NCBI GenBank assembly: GCA_003280135.1
Contig: QCFW01000003.1
Span: 62,001-126,000, forward strand
From: Prochlorococcus sp. AG-363-N16
GTDB taxonomy: Bacteria; Cyanobacteriota; Cyanobacteriia; PCC-6307; Cyanobiaceae
Direction: 5' to 3'
Length of the DNA: 64,000 nt
Shown: one piece after another, positions 56,489 through 64,000 of the stretch
How positions within the stretch are numbered: the first letter of the stretch is position 1
How the letters are laid out: each line of letters starts with the position of its first letter
The notes under the pieces: generated by a model
Told to the model about the DNA's origin: nothing
The model's database searches: none
Seen by the model: only the letters and a program-made list of their open reading frames with translations
Translations under genes and position numbers: made by a program

Positions 56489-57100
56489 ATGTTAGAGGAA
56501 ACTAGTAATTTTTCATCTTCATTAATTATAGCCAGCTCTAATCTTGGAAAAATTCAGGAGTTTAAGAAACTACTTTCTTTTCTACCTATAAATATTTTGT
56601 CACAACCTGAAGACTTAAATGTTATTGAAACGGGAAAAACATTTGCAGAAAATGCTCGTATTAAGGCTTTGTCTGTTGCAGGTTTGACAGGTGAAGTGTC
56701 CCTAGCCGATGATTCTGGATTAAGTGTTGAGGCTTTAGATGGTGCTCCTGGAATTTATTCTGCTAGGTATGCAGATACTGATTCAGAAAGAATCAAAAGA
56801 TTGCTCAAAGAAATTCAGCCTTTTGAGAATAGAAATGCGGTATTTATAGCAGCACTTTGCCTGGCTTCAAGCGAGGGAAAGGTTCTCCTTGAAGTAGAAG
56901 GTAAATGTGAAGGTGTTATAGCAAATAAAGCAAGAGGTATTAATGGTTTTGGCTATGATCCTATTTTTGAAGTTCAATCCATTGGTTTGACTTTTGCAGA
57001 AATGACTAAACATCAGAAAGAAAAATTTAGTCATAGAGGTAAAGCAGTTAAAGCTTTATTACCAGGAATAAAGAAGATTTTTCGCAACTCTAAATATTAA
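56489..57100 (+). CDS. rdgB: Non-canonical purine NTP pyrophosphatase (RdgB/HAM1)
   Basis: RdgB removes dITP, ITP and XTP from the nucleotide pool. The motif IIASSNLGKIQEFKKLLSF near residue 13 and the block AENARIKALSV, then ADDSGLSVEALDGAPGIYSARYA, are clear. The C-terminal GFGYDPIFEV and SHRGKAVKAL are also conserved. Length is 203 residues. It stands alone and is convergent with the carotenoid oxygenase gene 10 bp away. Confidence 0.96.
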   Translation: MLEETSNFSSSLIIASSNLGKIQEFKKLLSFLPINILSQPEDLNVIETGKTFAENARIKALSVAGLTGEVSLADDSGLSVEALDGAPGIYSARYADTDSERIKRLLKEIQPFENRNAVFIAALCLASSEGKVLLEVEGKCEGVIANKARGINGFGYDPIFEVQSIGLTFAEMTKHQKEKFSHRGKAVKALLPGIKKIFRNSKY

Positions 57101-57109
57101 TTATTTTCT

Positions 57110-58600
57110 TTAAGTTTTCTCAGCCCAACTACCATGTAAACCATGAGGAATCCCTATTGGAAGTTCTAAGATGGCTTCTTCATTTAGATTATTCGCATTT
57201 AAAATTACCAAGTCACTTCCGTTTCTTTCCCCATTCCAGATTAATACTAAGACCCAACCATCATCTTCTATGTTCGAAGTTTTATTTGGAATCATTATAG
57301 GTTCACTTACAAAGCCTCTTGGCGCAGCACTCCAGTAACAAGATTCTCCAGTAAGTAAATCTTGTTTCTTGACACATTGAAGGGGCGCATTTCCACTTTT
57401 TTGGAAACTAGTAGCCATCCAACTATATCGAGCAGCTAAGCCTTCTTTTAAAGGATTTACCATTGCAAACTCGCAACATTGCTCGCTTAATGTTTCTAAT
57501 TTATATGAATTTCTCTGTAAGTTAAGCCTACATCTTTTTAGTATTCCTTCCGGCAGATCATCAAAATTAATGTCTATGAAATTTTGATTTGGTTTTATTG
57601 ATGGGAAATCATTATAAAAAATACTTTCTATAACTACTTCATTAGAATCTTCCCATGCATTTAAATGATGAAAAACAAAACCCTCGGGCGCATCGAATAC
57701 TCTTGCTGGTTCTTTCGCATACTTACCAGACTCTCTTGGGATAAATAAGAATTTTGGGTTACCTTTTGGATTTGAAGATATACATTGAGCAGCACCTTTT
57801 TGCCCTAGAATAAAAGGTATTGGATTGAATCTGATTGCATTTTGTAGAAATATTGCCCAGTTTGGAGTGATTATAAAGTCGTGGAGAAAGGCAAAACCAT
57901 TAAAACTATCTTTTCTCTCATTAATTAGTTTTCCTGCATTATCTCCTGAAGTCGCAAACTCCATTAAACGGATAGTACTCTTTGGACCTGCATCCACTCC
58001 GTAAGTTACCATTCGAGGAATTGAGTGATGGCCAGGGTCAAAACGAGGATGTGCGCTGAATGCCTCACCTTTTTTAAGTACTTCGTTAAGATTCGATATT
58101 CCAATAGTGCTTAAATTATCTGGATTTAGTACATACGGATTTGCTGCTTCCCATAGTGCAAGTAAATCGTTGCCAATTTTTATAACATTTGTATTGGCAA
58201 TGTTTTTCAAGCGAATGTCAAATGCATTGGCTAGTACTCCACCTTCTTTTTGAGTCCCGAAAACTCCTCTGTAGAGAAATTTGTCAGCTTTTTCTTCTTC
58301 TTCCCATTCTTTGGTACGGACAAACTTATTAGTAAATTCAACTTCTCCATTGTCAAACTTCATTGCTGTAATCATTCCATCTCCATCAAAGGGATGATGA
58401 ACCCATTTGTTATTTCGTTCTATTCTGCCGGGACCATTTCTATAAAAGGTTCCTTTTAATTCATTAGGAACTTTCCCTTTTATAAGTTTTAATTTTGCAT
58501 TATTAAATTCTTTCTCAACATTGCAGTAAGCGCTAGCCCAGTCTTTTTTGTCGAAGATTGCTTGAATTGATGAAGGCTTAGAAGGTATAGAGTATTTCAT
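57110..58600 (-). CDS. Carotenoid cleavage oxygenase (RPE65/CCD family)
   Basis: The protein is a seven-bladed propeller non-haem iron dioxygenase that cleaves carotenoids or apocarotenoids. Recognised blocks are LKGTFYRNGPGRIERNNKWVHHPFDGDGMI near the N-terminus, SAHPRFDPG, FLHDFIITPNWAIF, and FVFHHLNAWED, which supply the four iron histidines with the C-terminal HGLHGSW. The length of 496 residues is full. Candidate substrates are carotene-derived apocarotenals; lignostilbene-type activity is the alternative. It lies downstream of hisB on the same strand. Confidence 0.93.
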   Translation of the reverse strand: MKYSIPSKPSSIQAIFDKKDWASAYCNVEKEFNNAKLKLIKGKVPNELKGTFYRNGPGRIERNNKWVHHPFDGDGMITAMKFDNGEVEFTNKFVRTKEWEEEEKADKFLYRGVFGTQKEGGVLANAFDIRLKNIANTNVIKIGNDLLALWEAANPYVLNPDNLSTIGISNLNEVLKKGEAFSAHPRFDPGHHSIPRMVTYGVDAGPKSTIRLMEFATSGDNAGKLINERKDSFNGFAFLHDFIITPNWAIFLQNAIRFNPIPFILGQKGAAQCISSNPKGNPKFLFIPRESGKYAKEPARVFDAPEGFVFHHLNAWEDSNEVVIESIFYNDFPSIKPNQNFIDINFDDLPEGILKRCRLNLQRNSYKLETLSEQCCEFAMVNPLKEGLAARYSWMATSFQKSGNAPLQCVKKQDLLTGESCYWSAAPRGFVSEPIMIPNKTSNIEDDGWVLVLIWNGERNGSDLVILNANNLNEEAILELPIGIPHGLHGSWAEKT

Positions 58601-58684
58601 GAATTTTGCTTAAGTACTAATTCGTCTAATACTCGCTAACTGAACTTAAAAACGCGAGTTTTTAGTTTTAGTAATTATATAGGG

Positions 58685-59302
58685 TTAGTTTTTCTTTCCA
58701 GCTTGTTCAAGAACTCCTTTGCTGCTTGGGATCTGTCCAGCTCTTCTTGGATCCAATTCAGTTGCCATTCTTAGAGCCCTAGCAAATGCTTTGAAACATG
58801 CTTCAACAATATGATGAGAATTTGTTCCTTCTACTTGATGAATATGCAATGTAAGGCCACTATTATTGACAACAGCTATAAAAAATTCTTTTACTAATTC
58901 AGTGTCATAAGTACCAATTCTTTGTGCAGGAATGTCTAGCTTATACGTTAGGTGAGGGCGACCAGAGCAATCCATTACAACACGTACTAATGCTTCATCC
59001 AAAGGTGCTAGAAAGTGCCCAAAACGATTAATTCCACTTCTATCTCCTAAAGCTTTTGATATTGCTTGACCAAGAGCAATGCCAACATCTTCATTTGTAT
59101 GGTGATCATCAATATGAGTATCGCCTTTTGCAATTACTTCTATATCAAATAGTCCATGGCTTGATAATTGATGCAGCATATGATCAAGAAAGGCAACTCC
59201 TGAAGATATTTTGCATTTGCCAGAGCCATCTAGGTTAATGCGAACTGAAACATTTGTTTCCTTCGTAACCCGATTAACTTCTCCTTGTCGTTTATATGTC
59301 AT
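58685..59302 (-). CDS. hisB: Imidazoleglycerol-phosphate dehydratase
   Basis: HisB catalyses the sixth step of histidine synthesis. The metal histidine motifs are present: [13 protein letters not shown] near residue 39, [20 protein letters not shown] near 61, and [18 protein letters not shown] near 160. It is the monofunctional form with 205 residues, without a HisB phosphatase fusion. It lies 35 bp after fabI on the same strand. Confidence 0.97.
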   Translation of the reverse strand: MTYKRQGEVNRVTKETNVSVRINLDGSGKCKISSGVAFLDHMLHQLSSHGLFDIEVIAKGDTHIDDHHTNEDVGIALGQAISKALGDRSGINRFGHFLAPLDEALVRVVMDCSGRPHLTYKLDIPAQRIGTYDTELVKEFFIAVVNNSGLTLHIHQVEGTNSHHIVEACFKAFARALRMATELDPRRAGQIPSSKGVLEQAGKKN

Positions 59303-59337
59303 AACCCATTTGAACCAGAGGTTGATTAAAAGTCAAA

Positions 59338-60120
59338 TTACATGCCATTAATGCAATAACCAGCATCTACATAGATAGTCTGGCCGGAAATTCCACTAGA
59401 GAGGTTACTTAAGAGGAAAGCTGCTGTATTGCCTACTTCAGTTTGGGTAACTGTTCTTCTTAGGGGTGCTTTTTCTTCAACATTATGAATCATGTCAAGA
59501 ATGCCTCCAATAGCTGAACTCGCAAGAGTCCTAATGGGTCCAGCACTAATTGCATTTACTCTTACTTGTTTTTCTGGGCCAAGTTCAGCAGATAGATATC
59601 GCACTGAAGCTTCAAGAGCGGCTTTTGCTACGCCCATTACGTTGTAATTGGGGATTGCCCTTTCTGCTCCGAGATATGTAAGAGTCACAACCCCAGCATT
59701 TTTGCTAAAAAGAGGCTTGGCATATTTGCATAACGGTGCGAGTGAGAATGCACTTATTTCAAGAGCTCTAGCGAAACCCTCTGAAGTTGTTGCACTGTAA
59801 TCTCCAATTAATTCTTCTTTGCCAGCAAATGCAAGGCAATGAACAAGGCCATCAAGTTCTCCCCATTGATTTTTAACAGCTGAAAACACTTCTTCTATTT
59901 GATTATTGTCTTGAACATTTAAAGGTAGAAATAAACTTGGTTTTAGTGGTGAAGTGAGATCTCTAACTTTTCCTTCAAACCTTCCTTTGTCGTCTGGAAG
60001 GTATGTAATACCAAGTTCTGCTCCTGCCGCAGATAACTGTTGAGCGATACCCCATGCAATAGATCGGTTGTTCGCTATTCCAGTAACAAGGATTTTTTTG
60101 CCGCTTAGATCTAAAAGCAT
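59338..60120 (-). CDS. fabI: Enoyl-[acyl-carrier-protein] reductase (NADH)
   Basis: FabI completes each round of fatty acid elongation. The N-terminal cofactor block ILVTGIANNRSIAWGIAQQL near residue 10 is typical of FabI. The catalytic motif is YNVMGVAKAALEASVRYL, matching Y-x-x-M-G-x-x-K. Length is 260 residues, with a short SDR C-terminus ending YVDAGYCINGM. It is divergent from the thioredoxin-like gene and upstream of hisB. Confidence 0.97.
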   Translation of the reverse strand: MLLDLSGKKILVTGIANNRSIAWGIAQQLSAAGAELGITYLPDDKGRFEGKVRDLTSPLKPSLFLPLNVQDNNQIEEVFSAVKNQWGELDGLVHCLAFAGKEELIGDYSATTSEGFARALEISAFSLAPLCKYAKPLFSKNAGVVTLTYLGAERAIPNYNVMGVAKAALEASVRYLSAELGPEKQVRVNAISAGPIRTLASSAIGGILDMIHNVEEKAPLRRTVTQTEVGNTAAFLLSNLSSGISGQTIYVDAGYCINGM

Positions 60121-60228
60121 CTTTTCTTGAATTTTGAAAATTGATTATAATTCTCCCTTATTAAGGGGCATCATTTGCATTCTCTAGTCCAGTATTTTTA
60201 AAAGAATCACACTAGTGTTAATTAATTT

Positions 60229-60846
60229 ATGACTAAAACTGCATCTACAATGCTGCCTTTGGGAGTGTCATTACCATATTTTAATCTGCCAGTTATTAAT
60301 GCAGAGTCATTGGAAAGTGAGAACAATTATTTAGGTCAGACCTCTATAAGAGTGACTTCTAAGGAATTTAAAAATAAACCTCTTTTGCTAATGGTTATTT
60401 GTGCACATTGTCCATTTGTAAAGCATGTAGAAAAAGAAATAACGAATCTCCAAAATGATTATTTAAATTTGATTGAATTATTAGCAATATCAAGTAATAG
60501 CTTAAAAACTCACCCTCAGGATAATCCTCAAAACCTTTCTAATCAGGCAAAACAGAATTCTTGGTTTTTTCCCTATGCCTTTGATGAGGATCAGTCTTTA
60601 GCTAAAGCTTTAAATGCTGCCTGCACTCCTGATTTTTTTCTGTTTGCGCCTTCTTCAAAGGAAGAACAGCTATTAGTTTATCGAGGTCAATTAGATGACA
60701 GTAGGCCAGGTAATGATCTTTTAGTAACTGGTAGGGATATTAGAAATGCAATAGATGCACTCTTAAAGTTTCAACCTATTTCTTCAGTACAAAAACCTTC
60801 TATTGGTTGCAATATAAAATGGCATCCAGGCGAAGAGCCTAGTTGA
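60229..60846 (+). CDS. Thioredoxin-like (AhpC/TSA-redoxin) family protein
   Basis: The 205-residue protein shows a redoxin fold with the active-site-like LLMVICAHCPFVKHVEKEI near residue 55, where the cysteines form CAHC. A block LLAISSNSLKTHPQDNPQNL and FDEDQSLAKALNAACTPDFFLF follow, as in thioredoxin-family proteins annotated with unknown roles. No signal peptide is seen. It is divergent from fabI and precedes the DegT gene by 50 bp. A peroxide or disulfide reductase role is plausible but unproven. Confidence 0.82.
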   Translation: MTKTASTMLPLGVSLPYFNLPVINAESLESENNYLGQTSIRVTSKEFKNKPLLLMVICAHCPFVKHVEKEITNLQNDYLNLIELLAISSNSLKTHPQDNPQNLSNQAKQNSWFFPYAFDEDQSLAKALNAACTPDFFLFAPSSKEEQLLVYRGQLDDSRPGNDLLVTGRDIRNAIDALLKFQPISSVQKPSIGCNIKWHPGEEPS

Positions 60847-60906
60847 GTTGCTTGAGTTCTAAATTATTTTTTGAAGTGAGCTACTTAAAGCTTTAAGGTG
60901 ACTTTT

Positions 60907-62106
60907 ATGCAAGTACCACCCTTTAGCCTAGAAAAGCAATTGTCTAATCTTGGACAAGAAATTAACTTGGCTGTCTCAAGAACTCTTCAGAGTGGGCAAT
61001 ATATTGGAGGAGAGGAAGTTAAATCTTTTGAAAGAGCTTTTGCAGAAAGTGTTTGTGTGCCTTATGCAGTATCCTGCAATAGTGGTACAGATGCTTTAAT
61101 TCTTGCATTAAGAGCTTTAGATATTGGCCCTGGCGATGAGGTTATAACTGTTTCTTTTAGTTTTTTTGCTACTGCTGAAGCTATAAGTAATGTTGGTGCA
61201 ACACCAGTGTTTGTAGATGTTGACTTTGATACTTTTTTGATAGATCACAAGTTAATTAAAGAAGCCATAACACCTTTTACTAAAGCAATTCTTCCAGTCC
61301 ATTTGTTTGGAAGTCCTGTTGATATGACAGCAATAACAGCTATTGCTCAAGAGTATGGCTTGAAAGTTATTGAGGACTGCGCTCAAGCGGCTGGGACTCT
61401 TTACAATAATCAGCCTGTAGGCAGCTTTGGTGATGTTGGATGTTTTAGCTTTTTCCCTACTAAAAATTTAGGTTCAGCAGGCGATGGTGGTGCAATTACA
61501 ACTCATGACTTTTCTATTGCAGAGCGCATTAGAGAACTTTCTGTTCATGGAATGCCAATGAGATATTTACATACTTCATTGGGCTATAACAGTAGATTAG
61601 ATGCGGTACAGGCGTCTGTTTTAAATGTGAAATTACCTTATCTACCAAAATGGATTAATCAAAGAATTGAAATTGCTAGTAGATATATAGATTCTTTGAA
61701 AGAAATTCCTTTTCTGAAAATGCCTATAGTTGAAAATACTAATAATTCTCTCCATTCCTATAATCAATTTGTTGTTAAAGTAAATAAGGACTTCATAGAT
61801 GAAAGTCTTAGTAAAGATTTGAACCCATTGCCAAATAATATCCTTAGTAATTTACCAGATAGTAGAAGTCGAGACTGGTTGAAAAATAATTTATCCAATA
61901 GAGGAGTTCACACTATTATTTATTACCCTATACCTATACATCTTCAACCGGCTTATCAGAATGATACTTTTGATATTCAATCATTAAAGAACTCAGAGAA
62001 ACTTTCTAGTCAAGTACTTAGTCTCCCTATGTTTCCTGAATTAAGCATAGATATGCAAGATTATGTAATTCAAAATATTCGAGAACTGCTTTTAAATATT
62101 AGTTAG
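60907..62106 (+). CDS. DegT/DnrJ/EryC1/StrS family aminotransferase
   Basis: These PLP enzymes usually make amino sugars for envelope polysaccharides. The N-terminal SGQYIGGEEVKSFERAFAE and AVSCNSGTDALILALRAL are clear, and the PLP lysine lies in CFSFFPTKNLGSAGDGGAI. The C-terminal VHTIIYYPIPIHLQPAY is also typical. I use the ATG at 60907 with AAGGTG about 6 nt upstream; the track GTG at 60898 falls inside that ribosome site. It is convergent with the photolyase gene, overlapping by 8 bp. The sugar substrate is unknown. Confidence 0.92.
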   Translation: MQVPPFSLEKQLSNLGQEINLAVSRTLQSGQYIGGEEVKSFERAFAESVCVPYAVSCNSGTDALILALRALDIGPGDEVITVSFSFFATAEAISNVGATPVFVDVDFDTFLIDHKLIKEAITPFTKAILPVHLFGSPVDMTAITAIAQEYGLKVIEDCAQAAGTLYNNQPVGSFGDVGCFSFFPTKNLGSAGDGGAITTHDFSIAERIRELSVHGMPMRYLHTSLGYNSRLDAVQASVLNVKLPYLPKWINQRIEIASRYIDSLKEIPFLKMPIVENTNNSLHSYNQFVVKVNKDFIDESLSKDLNPLPNNILSNLPDSRSRDWLKNNLSNRGVHTIIYYPIPIHLQPAYQNDTFDIQSLKNSEKLSSQVLSLPMFPELSIDMQDYVIQNIRELLLNIS

Positions 62107-63598
62107 AAACCATGCTAATAAATTTTTTATATTTAGACTTAAACTTAGTAACTTGCCAGGAATGATTTATTATAGGCTTGGGATATTTTCCCCTTAAAGC
62201 ATCATTAATTGAACCTGAAAGCAATTGCTTGCTTGGTATATGCTTTAATTCTGGGATCCATTTTTTGATGAATTTAGCATCTTGATCAAATCTTTCAGCT
62301 TGTCTATAAGGGTTGAATATACGTAATGGCTTTGTATCCATTCCTGAACTTGCGCACCATTGCCAACCGCCATTATTTGAGGCTAAATCACCATCAACTA
62401 GATGTTTCATAAAGAAAATCTCTCCTAGCTGCCAATTAATAATTAAATCTTTTACAAGGAAAGAAGCTACAATCATTCTGCATCTGTTATGCATCCACCC
62501 AATTTCTTTTAATTGTCTAATTGATGCATCAACTATTGGGACACCAGTTAATCCATTTTCCCAGCTTTGAAGAAAGATTTCATTATCTTCCCAGGGGAAA
62601 TGGGACCATTTCTTTTTTAAGGGTCCTTTTGAAAGGCTAGGAAAGTGGAAAAGAGAATGCTGATAGAACTCCCTCCATATAAGTTCATTTTGCCAACTTT
62701 TAATAGATTTAATTTTTGAGAGATTCTTTGTAAAATAAGACGCTTTTTCCGCTCTTAGCCATAACTTTCTTATACTAATAGTACCTAAATTTATGGCTGC
62801 ACTTAAAGAAGAAGTTCCATCCTGGAATGGCTTATCTTTATTATATTCATAATTATTTAGATAATTTTCACTTATGAATTTATTCAGTTGTATTTTTGCA
62901 TTATCTTCTCCAGGCAAGCAAGGGCATAAATTATATTTTTGAAAATGATTTTTTTTTAATGAATTATTAATAAAATCATTGGCTTGAGTGTGCTCATCAG
63001 AAAAAATATTCTGATTACTTTTTACATATTTCAGAAACTTTTGCATGTAAGTGTTTTTTATATGTTCAAATTTTGTTTCATAGACTAGAATGTTTTTAGA
63101 TTCTAAGCTTTTTAATAAATTATTTTTAAAAGGTGTATATATCTTATATGGTGTATCACTTTGAGTTTTAATTTGATCTGGAACTACTAAAGTTTGGTCC
63201 CAGCTTTTTACCACGTTCACCCCTATCTTTTTTAAATTGATTTCTACTTCTATATCCCTTTTTATTTCATAAGGCTCTATATTTATATTCCAAAAAACTG
63301 TGTCTAATTTATTTACTTTAGCTAATTTTGGAATGATCAATAATGGATTTCCTTTTAGAATAATTAGATTACTTCCCCTCATCTTCCATTTTTCTTTTAG
63401 TTCTAATAGGCTTTTAATAAGAAACCATTCTTTAGCTGGCGAACAGGATTCATTTTTATCTGCAGAATTGATAATTTTCGGATCCAGAATATATAGACCT
63501 ATGACTAACTGATTGTTATCTAATGCTTTGCTAAGAGCAATATTGTCAATAATTCTTAAGTCTTTTCTATGCCAAAATAATCTCTTTGAAAATCCCAT
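62099..63598 (-). CDS. phrB: Deoxyribodipyrimidine photolyase
   Basis: The protein is a cryptochrome/photolyase-family flavoprotein. The N-terminal antenna domain begins RLFWHRKDLRIIDNIALSKAL. The FAD domain shows GTSSLSAAINLGTISIRKLW, WQNELIWREFYQHSLFHFP and GLTGVPIVDASIRQLKEIGWMHNR, ending with WQWCASSGMDTKPLRIFNPYRQAE. These fit class I CPD photolyase, which repairs UV dimers in light. Length is 499 residues. Its ATG overlaps the NUDIX stop as TAATG, so the two are coupled. Confidence 0.95.
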   Translation of the reverse strand: MGFSKRLFWHRKDLRIIDNIALSKALDNNQLVIGLYILDPKIINSADKNESCSPAKEWFLIKSLLELKEKWKMRGSNLIILKGNPLLIIPKLAKVNKLDTVFWNINIEPYEIKRDIEVEINLKKIGVNVVKSWDQTLVVPDQIKTQSDTPYKIYTPFKNNLLKSLESKNILVYETKFEHIKNTYMQKFLKYVKSNQNIFSDEHTQANDFINNSLKKNHFQKYNLCPCLPGEDNAKIQLNKFISENYLNNYEYNKDKPFQDGTSSLSAAINLGTISIRKLWLRAEKASYFTKNLSKIKSIKSWQNELIWREFYQHSLFHFPSLSKGPLKKKWSHFPWEDNEIFLQSWENGLTGVPIVDASIRQLKEIGWMHNRCRMIVASFLVKDLIINWQLGEIFFMKHLVDGDLASNNGGWQWCASSGMDTKPLRIFNPYRQAERFDQDAKFIKKWIPELKHIPSKQLLSGSINDALRGKYPKPIINHSWQVTKFKSKYKKFISMVSN

Positions 63599-64000
63599 TA
63601 GAGATTCTTTAATAATTGCCTTGCTCTATGCCATGCTGTAATAGTTTTACCATCGAGAGCTTCATTACCTGAAGAAATGCATGCTTCTATTTCTTCAGGT
63701 TTCATTTCTAAAACTTCTATATCTTCATCTTCATCTCCTAAAGGTTTTGTTTTTAATTTCTTTAAATCTTGCGCTAAAAACATATGAATCTCTTCATCTG
63801 AATATCCGGGACAAGGAAGCATTATTCCCAAGGATTCCCATTTAAATGCCTTATAACCTGTTTCTTCTCCTAGTTCTCTTTGCATTGAGCTTAATGGATC
63901 TTCATTTTCTTCAAGTGTACCTGCAGGAAATTCAAGTATTCTTCTCGAAACTGCGAATCTATATTGCCTAAGGAGAATCACATTCCCATTATCTTTTATT
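63598..64000 (-). CDS. NUDIX hydrolase, partial at the window end
   Basis: The NUDIX box is visible as GTLEENEDPLSSMQRELGEETGY, and the preceding block VILLRQYRFAVSRRILEFPAG fits the ADP-ribose pyrophosphatase type. The track starts at a GTG (63981), but the frame stays open to the last base of the window and continues the conserved pattern (IKDNGNVILLRQYR), so the N-terminus lies outside. The C-terminus is complete and overlaps the phrB start. The substrate may be ADP-ribose or an oxidised nucleotide. Confidence 0.9.
   Translation of the reverse strand, partial: IKDNGNVILLRQYRFAVSRRILEFPAGTLEENEDPLSSMQRELGEETGYKAFKWESLGIMLPCPGYSDEEIHMFLAQDLKKLKTKPLGDEDEDIEVLEMKPEEIEACISSGNEALDGKTITAWHRARQLLKNL

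Noticed and set aside
58640-58670. AAAAAC-GCGA-GTTTTT as a hisB terminator
   Set aside because: The stem is almost entirely A-T and the following T-run is broken; too weak to list.
1-64000. CRISPR arrays, insertion sequences, prophage, rRNA operons, toxin-antitoxin or defence islands
   Set aside because: I looked for regularly spaced direct repeats, transposase motifs, integrases, phage structural genes and paired small toxin genes, and saw none. The gene content is core-like throughout.

Overview
The window reads as a stretch of low-GC marine picocyanobacterial chromosome, most like a low-light Prochlorococcus. The evidence is photosystem II genes (psbA, psbO, psbH, psbN, psbI, psbK), the nitrogen regulator ntcA, a CrtR-type carotenoid hydroxylase, CP12, and many small protein families restricted to cyanobacteria and plastids (Ycf20, probable Ycf66, DUF2301, DUF2555, DUF3084, DUF3146, DUF3155, DUF3177, DUF3181). 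Intergenic gaps are short, base composition is AT-rich, and genes overlap tightly. The strain cannot be named from the sequence alone.

Layout. 0-6 kb: obgE, CP12, a membrane protein, a glutathionyl-hydroquinone-reductase-like GST, aspartoacylase and psbA with a long leader and a strong terminator. 6-16 kb: aroC, KDPG aldolase, ftsH, ATP sulfurylase, psbO, coaBC, small conserved genes, pyrB and an alkyladenine glycosylase whose N-terminus lacks a canonical start. 16-27 kb: creatininase-gatC, crtR, tRNA-Leu, ileS, trmB, glmM, a thylakoid-type thioredoxin, then the cobO-dcd-thyX operon. 27-33 kb: ntcA, DUF3084, YqgF-like, pth, tatA and psbH/psbN/psbI, followed by an 890-bp gap that looks like decayed coding DNA. 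33-38 kb: glyA-cinA-leuC-leuD, tRNA-Arg and three small genes. 38-50 kb: murJ, sfsA, amt with a perfect GTA-N8-TAC NtcA box, ispH, DoxX, purH, esterase, DUF3155, a soluble histidine kinase, cobS, tgt and psbK. 50-64 kb: a Gfo/Idh/MocA dehydrogenase, a CNNM/HlyC protein, a CAT-anticodon tRNA, pyrE, ygfZ, a Cas4/RecB-like nuclease, rdgB, a carotenoid oxygenase, hisB, fabI, a thioredoxin-like protein, a DegT aminotransferase, a photolyase and a NUDIX gene cut by the window end.

How the genes fit together. Most are core housekeeping and photosynthesis functions. Themes are PSII assembly and repair (psbA, psbO, psbH/N/I/K, ftsH), redox and Calvin-cycle control (CP12, the TxlA/HCF164-like protein), nitrogen control (ntcA and an amt promoter carrying its binding site), cobalamin and nucleotide supply (cobO-dcd-thyX, cobS, purH, pyrB, pyrE), and amino-acid synthesis (leuCD, hisB, aroC, glyA).

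I found no prophage, insertion sequence, CRISPR array, toxin-antitoxin pair or defence island, and no clear undescribed multi-gene system. The better leads are small: the decayed psbI-leuD gap with a 2OG-oxygenase-like remnant, the missing start of the glycosylase, a cobalamin adenosyltransferase homologue without its P-loop beside dNTP genes, a CP12 lacking its N-terminal cysteine pair, a GC-rich structured region before the histidine kinase, and several precise inverted repeats.
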